The notes under the pieces: model-generated
Databases searched by the model: none
What the model was told of the DNA's origin: nothing
What the model saw: the letters and a program-made list of their open reading frames with translations, nothing else
Shown: positions 1-8,958 of the stretch, piece by piece
Position numbering within the stretch: the stretch's first letter is position 1
How the letters are laid out: each line of letters starts with the position of its first letter
Program-made: the position numbers and the translations under genes
DNA from: JAVJSF01 sp040219555
GTDB taxonomy: Bacteria > Actinomycetota > Thermoleophilia > Miltoncostaeales > Miltoncostaeaceae
Direction: 5' to 3'
Length of the DNA stretch: 64,000 nucleotides
NCBI GenBank assembly: GCA_040219555.1
Contig: JAVJSF010000009.1
Location: 372,001-436,000 of the forward strand

Positions 1-2
1 CG

Positions 3-740
3 GTGGACCGCCCGAAGGTGATCGTGGTGATGCCGGCCTACAACGCCGCCCAGACCCTCGAGGAGACCTTCAAGGGCATCCCCGAGGGGGCGGCGGACGA
101 GGTCATCCTGGTGGACGACCGCTCGGCCGACGACACGGTGGCGCGGGCGCGCACCCTGCCGGTGCACGTGGTCTGGCACCCCCACAACGTGGGCTACGGC
201 GGCAACCAGAAGACCTGCTACCTGGAGGCGCTGCAGCGCGGGGCGGACGTGGTGGTGATGCTGCACCCCGACGGCCAGTACGAGCCGGCGCTGGTGCCGG
301 CACTGGTGGCGCCCATCGTGGAGGGGCGCGCGGACATGGTGCTGGGCTCGCGCCTGGCCGAGGGCCGGGCCCGCCAGGGCGGCATGCCGCTGTACAAGTA
401 CCTCGCCAACCGGGCCCTGACGCGCTTCGAGAACCGGGTGCTCGGCACCGAACTGTCCGAGATGCACAGCGGCTACCGCGCCTACTCGCGCGAGCTGCTG
501 CTGACCGTGCCCTTCCTGCGCAACAACCTGGGCTTCAGCTTCGACAGCGAGATGATCATGCAGTCCGTGCACTTCGGCTTCCGCATCGCCGAGGTCCCGG
601 TGCCCACCAAGTACTTCGCCGAGGCCTCTTCGATCAGCCTCAAGGCCTCCACGGTGTACGGCCTGCGGACCCTGGCGGTGGCCGGGAGGCTGATCCTCCA
701 CCGCACCGGCGTGCTGCCCTGCAAGCGGTTCATCGCGTGA
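3..740 (+). CDS. GT2 family glycosyltransferase (DPM1/DPG-synthase-like)
   Basis: Probably transfers a sugar from a nucleotide donor to a polyprenyl phosphate or glycan acceptor at the cytoplasmic membrane face. The GT-A fold is visible from the N terminus: MPAYNAA at residues 10-16, the VDDRS donor-binding acidic pair at 37-41, and HPDGQ with the DXD-like Asp90. The family motif HSGYRAYSR follows, and the length (245 aa) is normal. No membrane anchor is evident beyond a weakly hydrophobic C terminus. The GTG start lies three bases from the window edge, so a start further upstream cannot be excluded. It overlaps the next methyltransferase gene by four bases (GTGA), so the two are probably translationally coupled. 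Confidence 0.85.
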   Translation: MDRPKVIVVMPAYNAAQTLEETFKGIPEGAADEVILVDDRSADDTVARARTLPVHVVWHPHNVGYGGNQKTCYLEALQRGADVVVMLHPDGQYEPALVPALVAPIVEGRADMVLGSRLAEGRARQGGMPLYKYLANRALTRFENRVLGTELSEMHSGYRAYSRELLLTVPFLRNNLGFSFDSEMIMQSVHFGFRIAEVPVPTKYFAEASSISLKASTVYGLRTLAVAGRLILHRTGVLPCKRFIA

Positions 741-1507
741 TCACCGGCGAGCGCGCCGTCACCGGCGAGAACGGCTTCAACCCCTCCTGGCAGCGCCACG
801 TGGCCACCTACGAGCTGGCCGACGGCATCCTCGACCAGGGGCGCGTGCTCGACCTGGGCTGCGGCACCGGCCACAGCTACGAGCGCCTGGCGCCGCGCGT
901 GACGGTGGGCGTGGACATCAGCGAGGAGGCCCTGGCCGGTCAGCAGCGCGAGACCGTGCGCGCCGACATGCGCGCGCTGCCGTTCGCCGACGGCGCCTTC
1001 GACGCCGTCTTCTCGTCGCACTCGATCGAGCACGTCCCCGACCCGGACCGGGTCGTGGCCGAGGCGGCGCGGGTCACGAAGGCCGGCGGCCAAGTGGTGT
1101 TCGCCACCCCCAACCGGCTCACCTTCGGGGTGCCCGACGAGATCATCGACCCGTACCACCACATCGAGTTCGACCCGTGCCAGCTGCGTGATCTGGTGGC
1201 CCCGTTCTTCGGCCAGGTGCGGGTGATCGGGCTGTTCGGCTCGCCGCGCTACATGGAGTTCCACGACCGCGAGCGCGCCAAGCTGCGCCGCCTGCTGAAG
1301 CGCGACCCGCTGAAGGTGCGCCGCCTGCTGCCCATGCGGGCCAAGCAGCTCCTGTACGACTGGAAGCTCACCCGCGAGCGGGCCCAGGCGGATGCCCTGG
1401 CCGCCGGCATCGCGCTGGAGGACTTCCACCTGGGCGAGGACCGCCTGGACGAGGCGCTGGACCTCATCGCCATCTGCCGCGACCCGGTGCACGCCGCCAC
1501 CGGGTGA
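737..1507 (+). CDS. class I SAM-dependent methyltransferase
   Basis: A 256-residue Rossmann-fold methyltransferase. Motif I is VLDLGCGTG at residues 37-45, the acidic end of strand 2 is GVDIS, and the post-I segment is ADMRALPFADGAFDAV, as in Methyltransf_11 proteins. The C-terminal half is rich in Arg and Lys. The substrate is unknown; context points to a sugar or glycan-lipid intermediate. The GTG start overlaps the upstream glycosyltransferase by four bases and the stop overlaps the next membrane-protein gene by four bases, placing it inside a tightly packed polysaccharide operon. Confidence 0.85.
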   Translation: MITGERAVTGENGFNPSWQRHVATYELADGILDQGRVLDLGCGTGHSYERLAPRVTVGVDISEEALAGQQRETVRADMRALPFADGAFDAVFSSHSIEHVPDPDRVVAEAARVTKAGGQVVFATPNRLTFGVPDEIIDPYHHIEFDPCQLRDLVAPFFGQVRVIGLFGSPRYMEFHDRERAKLRRLLKRDPLKVRRLLPMRAKQLLYDWKLTRERAQADALAAGIALEDFHLGEDRLDEALDLIAICRDPVHAATG

Positions 1508-3192
1508 GCGCTGCGGGTCGGACCGCGGCGGCGGCGGCGGTCCGCCGGTCGGACCGGCGCGCGCCCGCGCTGGCGCGCCACCCGGCGGGCCCTCCGGTCG
1601 CGCTGGGGCTGCTGATGGTGGTCACCGCGGTGGCCCACCTGCGCCTGAACCGCGGGATGGTCCCCTTCGCCGAGGAGCTGGCTTGGGCCGCCGAGTACCG
1701 GCATCTCGGCTCCGGGATGCTCGACCTGTGGGTGGGCTGGTTCGATCCGCTGGCCCGGCTCACCTACAACGCCCTGTTCGCCACCGTGGGGCCGACCGAG
1801 AGCCTGGCCTACCCGCTCCTCGCGCTGGCCTCGAACCTGGTGCTGGCCGGGGGCGTCTACTGGTACTGCCACCACCTGGGTCGCCCGTGGTCCGGCGTGC
1901 TGGTGGCCACGACGCTGCTGTGGATGGGGCCCGCGCTCTACACCCTGCTGTGGTCGCTCAACTCGCTGAACGCGGTGGGCATGGCCGCGCTGCCGGTGGC
2001 ACTGGTGCTGCTGGACCGCGGCGGGCGCCGGCGCGACCTGCTGGCGATGGGCGCACTGCTGGTGTCGATGGGCTTCGGGGGGCCCGTGGCGGTAGGGGTC
2101 TGCGCCGGCGTGCTGGCGTGGACGGCCCTCGGCCCGGCCGGCGAGCGGGCGCGGATGCTGGTCCCCGGCGTTCCGCTGGCGGTCTACTCGCTGGCCTACC
2201 TCGTGCTTCCCCGTGCCGGCGGGCCCAGCGGTGGTCTGCACGAGAACATCACCGCCACGCCGGGCCACGTGCTCGACTCGGCCGGCGCGACGCTGGCGGC
2301 CATCGGGGCGCAGATCCCCTCGCTTGCAGTGCTCGCGACGCCGGCCGCCGGCCATCTGCTGCTGGCGCTCGCGGCGCTGGCCGTCGCGGCGGGATGGTCG
2401 CGACTGGACCCCGCGGCACGCCGGCGCGTCATCGCCCTCGCCGCCGCCGCGGTTGCCGAGTGGGGGCTGGTCGCCCTGTCGCGTGCGCAACTCGAGTCGC
2501 CTGCGGCCTCGCGCTACCTGGTCCTCGGCGCCGTGCCCGCGCTGCTGATCGGCGTCGAGCTGACCCGGGCCGCCGGGGCGCGCTGGGCGGCGGCCGCGGC
2601 GGCCGCGCTCGGCGTCGCCACCGCGGCGAACGCGGCGCTGCTCGTGGACAACGCGCGCGAGTTCCGGACGATCTTCGACAGGACGACCGCCGAGCTGACG
2701 GGGGCAGAACTCGGCATGCACGCCGCCCCCGCGGACGCGGGCTTCCCGAACTCCATCGAGATCGGCTTCCTGACCCCGCACTCGTGGTCCGCCGCCCTGG
2801 AGAGGATCGGCCCGAGCTTCGCGGTGGCGCCCGATAGCATCGCGGCCATGCCGGTCTACGAACGCGCGGTCGTCGACCGGATGCTGCTGGACATGGGCGT
2901 GGCGCGCGCCGCCGCGGCTCCGGGGGAAGGGACCGTGGACGGTGCCGCCTGCACGACGGTGATCGGGACGGGCGAGGTGCCGAGCCGGGCCGCGATCACC
3001 GTGGTCACGCCGCTGGCGGGGGGCGCCGCCACGGTCAACCTCCGCCGCTTCGGCCCGGCCGCGGACGCCGACCGTGGCGTGGCCGTGCCGGCCGGCGGGC
3101 ACGCGGTGGTGACCGCCGCGCCGGACCGCGCCTCGGAGCCATGGCGGATCGTGCTGGCCGGCAGCGCCCGGGTGTGCCGGGTCCGCTCGTGA
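1504..3192 (+). CDS. polytopic membrane protein, copy 1 of a tandem triplet (possible GT-C glycosyltransferase)
   Basis: A 562-residue protein with about ten hydrophobic segments and a C-terminal extracytoplasmic domain. After TM1 (about residues 32-48) comes an acidic loop, PFAEELAWA (Glu57/Glu58), then GWFDPLARLTYN (Asp81). An acidic residue in the first outer loop is typical of GT-C glycosyltransferases using polyprenyl-phosphate sugars. Further marks are LNSLNAVGMAALP, MGFGGPVAVGV and ASRYLVLGAVP. The C-terminal domain contains two cysteines, in ACTTV and ARVCRV. The next two genes are clear paralogues. GTG start chosen for the four-base overlap with the methyltransferase gene. Function is inferred; no family assignment is certain. 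Confidence 0.7.
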   Translation: MSAAGRTAAAAAVRRSDRRAPALARHPAGPPVALGLLMVVTAVAHLRLNRGMVPFAEELAWAAEYRHLGSGMLDLWVGWFDPLARLTYNALFATVGPTESLAYPLLALASNLVLAGGVYWYCHHLGRPWSGVLVATTLLWMGPALYTLLWSLNSLNAVGMAALPVALVLLDRGGRRRDLLAMGALLVSMGFGGPVAVGVCAGVLAWTALGPAGERARMLVPGVPLAVYSLAYLVLPRAGGPSGGLHENITATPGHVLDSAGATLAAIGAQIPSLAVLATPAAGHLLLALAALAVAAGWSRLDPAARRRVIALAAAAVAEWGLVALSRAQLESPAASRYLVLGAVPALLIGVELTRAAGARWAAAAAAALGVATAANAALLVDNAREFRTIFDRTTAELTGAELGMHAAPADAGFPNSIEIGFLTPHSWSAALERIGPSFAVAPDSIAAMPVYERAVVDRMLLDMGVARAAAAPGEGTVDGAACTTVIGTGEVPSRAAITVVTPLAGGAATVNLRRFGPAADADRGVAVPAGGHAVVTAAPDRASEPWRIVLAGSARVCRVRS

Positions 3193-4841
3193 GCGGCCGG
3201 CGTGAGGATCTGACGGGCCGGGTGCGCCGCGCGGCGAGCCATCCCCGGGCGCCGGTCTCGGCGCTGGTGGCGCTGGGCCTGGCCGCCGCCGCGTGGCACC
3301 TCTATCTGGCACGCGGGATGGTGGTCTTCGGCGACGAGCTGGGCTGGGCCCAGCGCTACCGCCACCTGGGGAGCGGGATGCTGGAGCTGTGGGGCGGCTG
3401 GTTCGACCCGCTCGCGCGCCTCACCTACAACGCGGTGTTCGCCACGGTCGGCCTGCGCGAGCAGTGGCCGCTGGCGCTGATGGCCGTGGGGGCGAACCTG
3501 GCGCTGGTCGCCGCCGTCTACGCGTACTGCCGCCACCTCGGCCGGCCGTGGACCGGGGTGCTGATCGGTGCCGCACTGCTGCTGATGGGGCCGGCCCACT
3601 ATTCGCTGCTGTGGCCGCTCAACTCGCTGAACGCACTGGGCCTGGCGGCCCTGCCCGCATGCCTGGTCCTGCTCGAACGCGGGCGCCGCCGGGAGGATCT
3701 CTGGGCGCTCGCCCTGCTGCTGGTGGGCATGGGCTTCGCCGGGCCCGTGGTGGTCGCCCTGTGCCCGGCCCTGGCGCTGTGGCTCCTCATGCGCGAGGGC
3801 GGGCCGACGTGGCGGCTGGCCGTCCCGGGGATCCCCTTCATCGTCTACGCGATCGCGTACCTCACACTGCCGGGTTTCACGGCCGACCAGTCGCTCGGGA
3901 CGAACCTGCGCCTGGCCCCGGGGCACATGGTCGAATCGGCCGCCGCCAGCGTGGCCGGCATCGCGGGAACCATCGACACGCTCACCGACCTGCGCCCGCC
4001 GGCCGCAGCCGGCGCGCTGCTGGCCCTGGCCGTCGTGGCGCTGGTGGCGCTCTGGCCGCGCCTGGACGCCGCGGCCCGCGCCCGCGTGACCTGCGTGGCG
4101 GCGGTGGCCATCACCGAGTGGGCCTTCATCGCCATCGCCCGCGCCAACCTGGGTGCGCCGGCGGCCTCGCGTTACATCATCCTGGGCGCCCTGCCGCTGC
4201 TGCTGATCGCGGTCGACCTCGTCCGCGTCGCGCCCCGCAATGCCGGCCGGGCCCTGGGTGTCGCGCTGGCGATGGCGGCGGGGGTGAACGCCATCGCGCT
4301 CTCGGACGGGGCGGCCTACCTGCGATCCGTGTCGGATCAGGCGCGCGCCGAGCTGGGCGGCATCGAGCTCACGATGGACGCCCTCGACAGTCCCGCGCCC
4401 GTCGCAGGCTCGATCCCGCTGTTCTATCTCGATGTGTCCTCGTGGCGGGTGGCCCGGACGCACCTGGGACCCACCTTCGCTCTGGACGCGCAGCAACTGG
4501 CGGCGGCGGACGCCGGTTCGCGCGCGATCGCCGATCGCATGATGCTGACCATCGGTGCCCTCACGCTCGTCCCGACCCCCGACGGTGACGCGCCGCGCGG
4601 GGTGTGCACCACCACGCCGCCCGCGGGCGCCGACCAGCCCATCGCCCCGGGCGCGGTGGTGACGATCCGCTCGTCCGGGGCTCCCGTGTCGGTCACCCCC
4701 CGCCGCTTCGGCGACGCGGGGTCGCCCGACCTGGCGGCGACGGCGTCGCCCGGCCTGCCGCTGGTGGCGCGCGCCGTGCCCGACGCCGGCCCCGCATGGC
4801 GCCTCGCCGTGGCAGGTGGCGCCGAGGTGTGCGTGGCGTGA
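3189..4841 (+). CDS. polytopic membrane protein, copy 2 of the tandem triplet
   Basis: A 550-residue paralogue of the preceding gene, with the same layout: TM1, the acidic loop VVFGDELGWA, then LELWGGWFDPLARLTYN, multiple hydrophobic helices, LNSLNALGLAALP, GMGFAGPVVVAL and ASRYIILGALP. A non-membrane C-terminal domain has one cysteine in GVCTTTPP and one in AEVCVA. The start is the GTG overlapping the previous stop by four bases. An in-frame start at 3141 is possible but would lie inside the upstream gene. Probably an envelope polysaccharide glycosyltransferase of GT-C type; the acceptor is unknown. Confidence 0.7.
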   Translation: MSGRREDLTGRVRRAASHPRAPVSALVALGLAAAAWHLYLARGMVVFGDELGWAQRYRHLGSGMLELWGGWFDPLARLTYNAVFATVGLREQWPLALMAVGANLALVAAVYAYCRHLGRPWTGVLIGAALLLMGPAHYSLLWPLNSLNALGLAALPACLVLLERGRRREDLWALALLLVGMGFAGPVVVALCPALALWLLMREGGPTWRLAVPGIPFIVYAIAYLTLPGFTADQSLGTNLRLAPGHMVESAAASVAGIAGTIDTLTDLRPPAAAGALLALAVVALVALWPRLDAAARARVTCVAAVAITEWAFIAIARANLGAPAASRYIILGALPLLLIAVDLVRVAPRNAGRALGVALAMAAGVNAIALSDGAAYLRSVSDQARAELGGIELTMDALDSPAPVAGSIPLFYLDVSSWRVARTHLGPTFALDAQQLAAADAGSRAIADRMMLTIGALTLVPTPDGDAPRGVCTTTPPAGADQPIAPGAVVTIRSSGAPVSVTPRRFGDAGSPDLAATASPGLPLVARAVPDAGPAWRLAVAGGAEVCVA

Positions 4842-6493
4842 GGCGGCCGGCCACCGTCGACCACCTCCGGGCTCTCGCCGCCCGCCCGCTCGCCCCGTGG
4901 ATCGCGCTGGCCGCCGCCCTGATCCTCACCGTGGCGGCGCAGCTAAGGGTGTCGCGCGACACCATCCCGCTGACCGACGAGCTCGGCTGGGCCGTCCAGA
5001 ACGAAGGCGCCACCTCGGGGATGCTCGAGCTGTGGGGCGGCTGGTTCGACCCGCTGGCGCGCCTGACCTTCAACCTGATCTACGGCGCCGCCGGGCTGGA
5101 CGCATCCCTGTCGTTCCGGCTGCTGGCCGTGGCGTGCAACCTGGTGCTGGCGGGGGCCGTGTTCGCCTACTGCCTGCGGCGGGCCCGTCCATGGACCGGG
5201 GTGGCGCTGGTCGTGCTGCTCGGTCTGCTGGGGCCGGCCGTCCACACCCTGGTGTTCCCCATCAACGCCCTGAACGCCGTCGGCATGGCGGGGCTCCCGC
5301 TGGCTCTGCTGCTGCTGGAACGGGGCGATCGCCGAGGCGACCTGTGGGCCCTCGCGGTCCTGCTGGTCACCATGGGCTTCGCCGGCCCGGTGGCGGTACC
5401 GGTGTGTCTGGGCATCCTCGTCTGGCTGGCCCTGCAGCGCCCCTTGGACCCTCGGCGGTTGGCGGTGGGGGCGACGCCGCTCGGCGTCTACCTGGTGGCG
5501 TACCTGACCCTGCCGGAGGGCGGATACGGGGCCACCGGGCCACTGGTGCAGAACGCCCGCGACACGCCCGCATACGTGGTGGACTCGGCCATGGGCGTGG
5601 CGGCCGCACTGGCGGGGATGGGGCCACCGGCCGACGGGCAGGAGTCGGTGCCCGCGATGGGCGCCGGCATCCTGGTGCTGGCGGTGGCCGCGATCGCCGC
5701 GACCTGGCGACGCCTGGGCCCCGGGCCACGGGACCGGGTCGTCGCGCTGGCCGCGACGGCGCTGGCCGCGTGGACGATGGTGGGGATCAGCCGCGCCCAT
5801 AACGACGCCCCGTCGACCTCCCGCTACATCATCCTGGGCGCCGTGCCCGTGCTCCTGATCGCCGTCGAGGTGACGGGCGTGGCCGGGCGGGCGTGGCGCC
5901 TCGGAGCGCTGGGGCTGGCCGCGGTCGCCATCTTCGCCAACGCCCTGCTGCTGAGCGAGTACGCGGCGGGCATCCGCGAACAGGCCCGGATCGCCCGGGC
6001 CGAGTTCGGGGCGCTGGAGCTGGTGATGGAGGACGTCGCACCCGTTCCGGCCGCCCCGGGGTCGATCCCGCTGGCCTTCGCCCCGCCGGGGCTGTGGAGC
6101 GAGGCGGTGGAGCGACACGGTCCCTCGTTCGCCCTGGAGCCCGGCGAGATCGCCGGCCGGCCGGCCGACGAGCGGGCGGCGGCCGACCGCGTCCTGCGCG
6201 ACCTGGACGCGGTCACCTCGACGCCGGTACCCCCCGGGAACGGGGACAGGACCTGCACGCCCCTGGCGGGCGGCGGCGAGACGCCGCTCCCGTCCGGCGG
6301 AGCCGTGGTCGAACCCATCGGGGCGACCCCGCTCGTGCTGAATCTGCGTCGCTTCGCCGACTCTCCCGACCCCGAGCGGGCAACCCCGATCACTCCGGGA
6401 ACGGCCCTGGAGGTCGAGGCCGTCGAGGACGCGGCACCCGAGCCTTGGACGCTGGTCCTCGCCGGGCCGGCGAGCGTCTGCGCGGCCGGCTGA
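4838..6493 (+). CDS. polytopic membrane protein, copy 3 of the tandem triplet
   Basis: A 551-residue third paralogue. It keeps IPLTDELGWA, LELWGGWFDPLARLTFN, INALNAVGMAGLP, TMGFAGPVAVPV and TSRYIILGAVP, and the C-terminal cysteine pair (RTCTPL and ASVCAAG). The YRHLGSG segment of the other two copies is replaced by a divergent QNEGATSG, so it may differ in substrate choice. The GTG start overlaps the previous gene by four bases. It is the last gene of this run; the next gene is on the opposite strand and converges on it with 18 bases between the stops. Confidence 0.7.
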   Translation: MRRPATVDHLRALAARPLAPWIALAAALILTVAAQLRVSRDTIPLTDELGWAVQNEGATSGMLELWGGWFDPLARLTFNLIYGAAGLDASLSFRLLAVACNLVLAGAVFAYCLRRARPWTGVALVVLLGLLGPAVHTLVFPINALNAVGMAGLPLALLLLERGDRRGDLWALAVLLVTMGFAGPVAVPVCLGILVWLALQRPLDPRRLAVGATPLGVYLVAYLTLPEGGYGATGPLVQNARDTPAYVVDSAMGVAAALAGMGPPADGQESVPAMGAGILVLAVAAIAATWRRLGPGPRDRVVALAATALAAWTMVGISRAHNDAPSTSRYIILGAVPVLLIAVEVTGVAGRAWRLGALGLAAVAIFANALLLSEYAAGIREQARIARAEFGALELVMEDVAPVPAAPGSIPLAFAPPGLWSEAVERHGPSFALEPGEIAGRPADERAAADRVLRDLDAVTSTPVPPGNGDRTCTPLAGGGETPLPSGGAVVEPIGATPLVLNLRRFADSPDPERATPITPGTALEVEAVEDAAPEPWTLVLAGPASVCAAG

Positions 6494-6511
6494 CCCCCGG
6501 CCGGCGGCGCT

Positions 6512-7525
6512 TCAGCGGCCGCGGATGCGGCCGGCGGCCTTGCGCAGCGGCGCCGCGTAGCGCCAGGTGCGCGAGCCGGTCACCGACGCCACCACCTCGC
6601 GAGCCTGGGCGAGTTCTGCCTCGAGGGCGGCCACCCGGCCGTCGCTCTCGCCGCCGGTCGCGCCCGCGCCGGCCAGGATCGCCTCGAGGCGCGCGACGCG
6701 CTCGGCCAGCTCGCCGTCGCCGCCACCCTTGGCCGCGCGGCGCGCCTCGGCCAGTTGCTCCTCCTGGTGCTGGATGTGGTCGAACAGGCCCTTGATGTCG
6801 ACCACGCTGGACAGCACGGTCACCGGGCGCGGCACCGGCGGCGGGACGCGGCCGGCCAGCGCGAGCGTGAGCACCTCCTCGCCCGGCGAGGACGGCGTGA
6901 CCTTCCGCAGTTCGGCCTCGATCCGGTGTCCGCCGGCGGCGGCGTGGTCCTCGTCACCGAAGATCGAGACGGCCAGCCAGTGCTGCTGGCGCATCATCCG
7001 CACGTGGGCGAAGTGGGGGTCGAGGGCGGCCAGCAACTCGGCCTCGGTGAGCTCGTGGTGGTGGTGCGGGTTGTAGGCCAGCATCGCGCCGGGGTTGGGC
7101 GTCGAGATCGCCAGCACCCCGCCGGGCGCCAGGCAGCGCGCCAGCTCGTCGACCACCGGCCCCGGATCCGGGACGTGCTCGATCACCTCGAAGCACACGA
7201 TCAGGTCGAAGCCCCCGTCGGCGAACGGCAGCGCCCGCAGGTCGGCCTGCTCGAGCGCGATGCCCGGCGAGACGCGCGAGCGCGCCGCCTCGACGATGTC
7301 GCCGGCGATGTCCACGCCGGTCACCGAGTGCGCGCCGGAGTCGAACAGCAGCTGGCTGCCGTAGGCGACACCGCAGCCGGCGTCCAGCACGCGCCGGCCC
7401 GAGGCCAGCTCGCGGACCCACCAATAGCGGCCCATGTGCTCGGCCTCGACGAGCTGGCCGCTCATGGCCTCGGGCACGAAGCGCTCGGGGTGCCCGTCGA
7501 CGGTCCCGGTCAGATCGATGCTCAC
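6512..7525 (-). CDS. SAM-dependent methyltransferase with C-terminal coiled coil
   Basis: A 337-residue protein. The first two thirds form a class I methyltransferase (VLDAGCGVAYG, DLRALPFADGGFDLIVCFEV). The remainder is an Ala/Glu-rich coiled coil ending in a basic tail, SRTWRYAAPLRKAAGRIRGR. That tail resembles the SRSWR-type ends common on polysaccharide-locus glycosyltransferases and methyltransferases and may anchor it to the membrane or a complex. Start is GTG, six bases after a TAACCT box, so the mRNA may be leaderless. It is convergent with the membrane-protein triplet and divergent from the coiled-coil gene at 7605. Substrate unknown. Confidence 0.8.
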   Translation of the reverse strand: MSIDLTGTVDGHPERFVPEAMSGQLVEAEHMGRYWWVRELASGRRVLDAGCGVAYGSQLLFDSGAHSVTGVDIAGDIVEAARSRVSPGIALEQADLRALPFADGGFDLIVCFEVIEHVPDPGPVVDELARCLAPGGVLAISTPNPGAMLAYNPHHHHELTEAELLAALDPHFAHVRMMRQQHWLAVSIFGDEDHAAAGGHRIEAELRKVTPSSPGEEVLTLALAGRVPPPVPRPVTVLSSVVDIKGLFDHIQHQEEQLAEARRAAKGGGDGELAERVARLEAILAGAGATGGESDGRVAALEAELAQAREVVASVTGSRTWRYAAPLRKAAGRIRGR

Positions 7526-7531
7526 GGGGTA

Positions 7532-7537
7532 AGGTTA
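7532..7537 (-). promoter_or_regulatory. candidate -10 box (TAACCT) for the methyltransferase
   Basis: The TANNNT hexamer ends six bases before the GTG start, the spacing that would put transcription initiation at the start codon itself. No convincing -35 element is visible. Confidence 0.45.
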
Positions 7538-7604
7538 GTGGACGGTCGCATGACCCGTTTTTTGCGGTCGGCGCCCGACGACCCCGACGCCCACGGGAGC
7601 CACC

Positions 7605-8939
7605 ATGGCCACGAGCCCCCAGAGCACGGCCGCAGGTACCCGACCTGCAGCCGCCGAGCAGGCCGACGACGGGCCCGTCCGCGACGGCGCGACCGACGAG
7701 GGGCTGGCCGATGCCCTGGCGGCGCTCGATGCCCTGCGGGAGGTGCTGGCGCCGGATGTGGAGTCGCCGTCGCCGCGGGTCGGGGTCCTGGCCGAAGGAC
7801 CCGCGGCGGACTTCACCACGGAGGTGATCCGGCGGGAGGTCCGCGCGCGGTCGCGCGGCGCGCGGGTCGTCGCGGTGGACGACGCCGATGCCGGCGCCGC
7901 CGATCTGGATGTGCTGCTGTGCTTCGGTGCGGATCCGCCGGCCACGGACACCGCCGCGTTGCGACTGGACGCCGAGGGGGACGGTCCGCTGGCCCTGGCG
8001 GCCCGCCTGGTGGACGCCGACCAGCTGTCCGCCCGGGCGGCGGTCATGGCGGCCCGCGGGGTCCCGGCGGCCGCCGGCGGGGCGATCTGCCTGGTGGTGG
8101 ACGGCCTCTCGCCCGCGGTGCTGGGAAGCGTGGTCGGGGCCGCGGCGGCGCTCGAGCGGGACCTGGGCCGTTCCCTCACGATCCTCCCGGCCGAACTCGA
8201 CCCGGAGGGCACACACGCGACGCTGGCCCTGATGCGCCACCTGGGCCTGCCGGCGACGACGCCGCGCGCGGTGGGCCCCGAGGAGACGCTGGCCGCCATC
8301 GCGGCCTGCCAGGTGGTGGTGGGGGCCGGCGCCCACGTGCGCGCCCTCTCGTCGGCCGGCGGCCGGAGCCCTCTCGACCCCACGGAGGCGGGCGGACTCG
8401 ACGCCCGGCTGCGGGAACGGGTGGAGGACCCGGGTAGCGGTGGCGCGAGGGCCGACGAGGCGTCGCTGGACCGGTTGCTGGACCGCGCGATGGACACCGC
8501 CCGGGCCGCGGCGGCGCGCCACCGGCCCACCCGCACCGCCGAGCGGCTGGCCGAGCGCGCCGACGAACTCGTGGATCACGTCGTGGGACTCGAGCGTGGC
8601 CGGGCCCGCGCGGTGGAGCGCCTGGCCGAGGAGCGGCGCGAGCTGACGGCGTTCGCGGAGCGGATGCGCCGTGCGGCCGAGAGCGGCGAGGAGCGCGCCG
8701 TGGCCGCCGAGGACGGGCTTCGACGGGTGCGCGAGCGGGTGGAGGAACTCGAGAGCGCGCTGGCGCACACCAACGTGGCCGTCTCGCGGCTGCAGACCGA
8801 GTTGAGCGCCGCGCTGGCCGATGCCCGGGCCGAGACGACGGCGCTGCGCGCCCTCCGGCAGGCCGCGCAGGCGGAGCGGACGCCGCTCCAGGTGCTGGCG
8901 GGCGCCCTCCGCCGCATGCGCGCGCTCGTCCGGCGCTGA
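7605..8939 (+). CDS. unrecognised protein with a Rossmann-like core and C-terminal coiled coil
   Basis: A 444-residue protein, not securely recognised. Residues about 60-260 alternate short hydrophobic strands with helices (VGVLAEG, LTILPAEL, HATLALMRHLGLP, AACQVVVGAGAHVRAL). This is weakly like the C-terminal half of pyruvyl-transferase or glycosyltransferase folds. Residues about 300-430 are a long Glu/Arg/Ala coiled coil, ending in a basic tail (LRRMRALVRR) like that of the neighbouring methyltransferase. There is no signal peptide or transmembrane helix. Start is ATG with GGGAG eight bases upstream. It sits between a methyltransferase and a broken GT2 gene, so a role in glycan assembly is likely but unproven. 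Confidence 0.6.
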   Translation: MATSPQSTAAGTRPAAAEQADDGPVRDGATDEGLADALAALDALREVLAPDVESPSPRVGVLAEGPAADFTTEVIRREVRARSRGARVVAVDDADAGAADLDVLLCFGADPPATDTAALRLDAEGDGPLALAARLVDADQLSARAAVMAARGVPAAAGGAICLVVDGLSPAVLGSVVGAAAALERDLGRSLTILPAELDPEGTHATLALMRHLGLPATTPRAVGPEETLAAIAACQVVVGAGAHVRALSSAGGRSPLDPTEAGGLDARLRERVEDPGSGGARADEASLDRLLDRAMDTARAAAARHRPTRTAERLAERADELVDHVVGLERGRARAVERLAEERRELTAFAERMRRAAESGEERAVAAEDGLRRVRERVEELESALAHTNVAVSRLQTELSAALADARAETTALRALRQAAQAERTPLQVLAGALRRMRALVRR

Positions 8940-8958
8940 GCGCGAGCCCGCCGCCACG

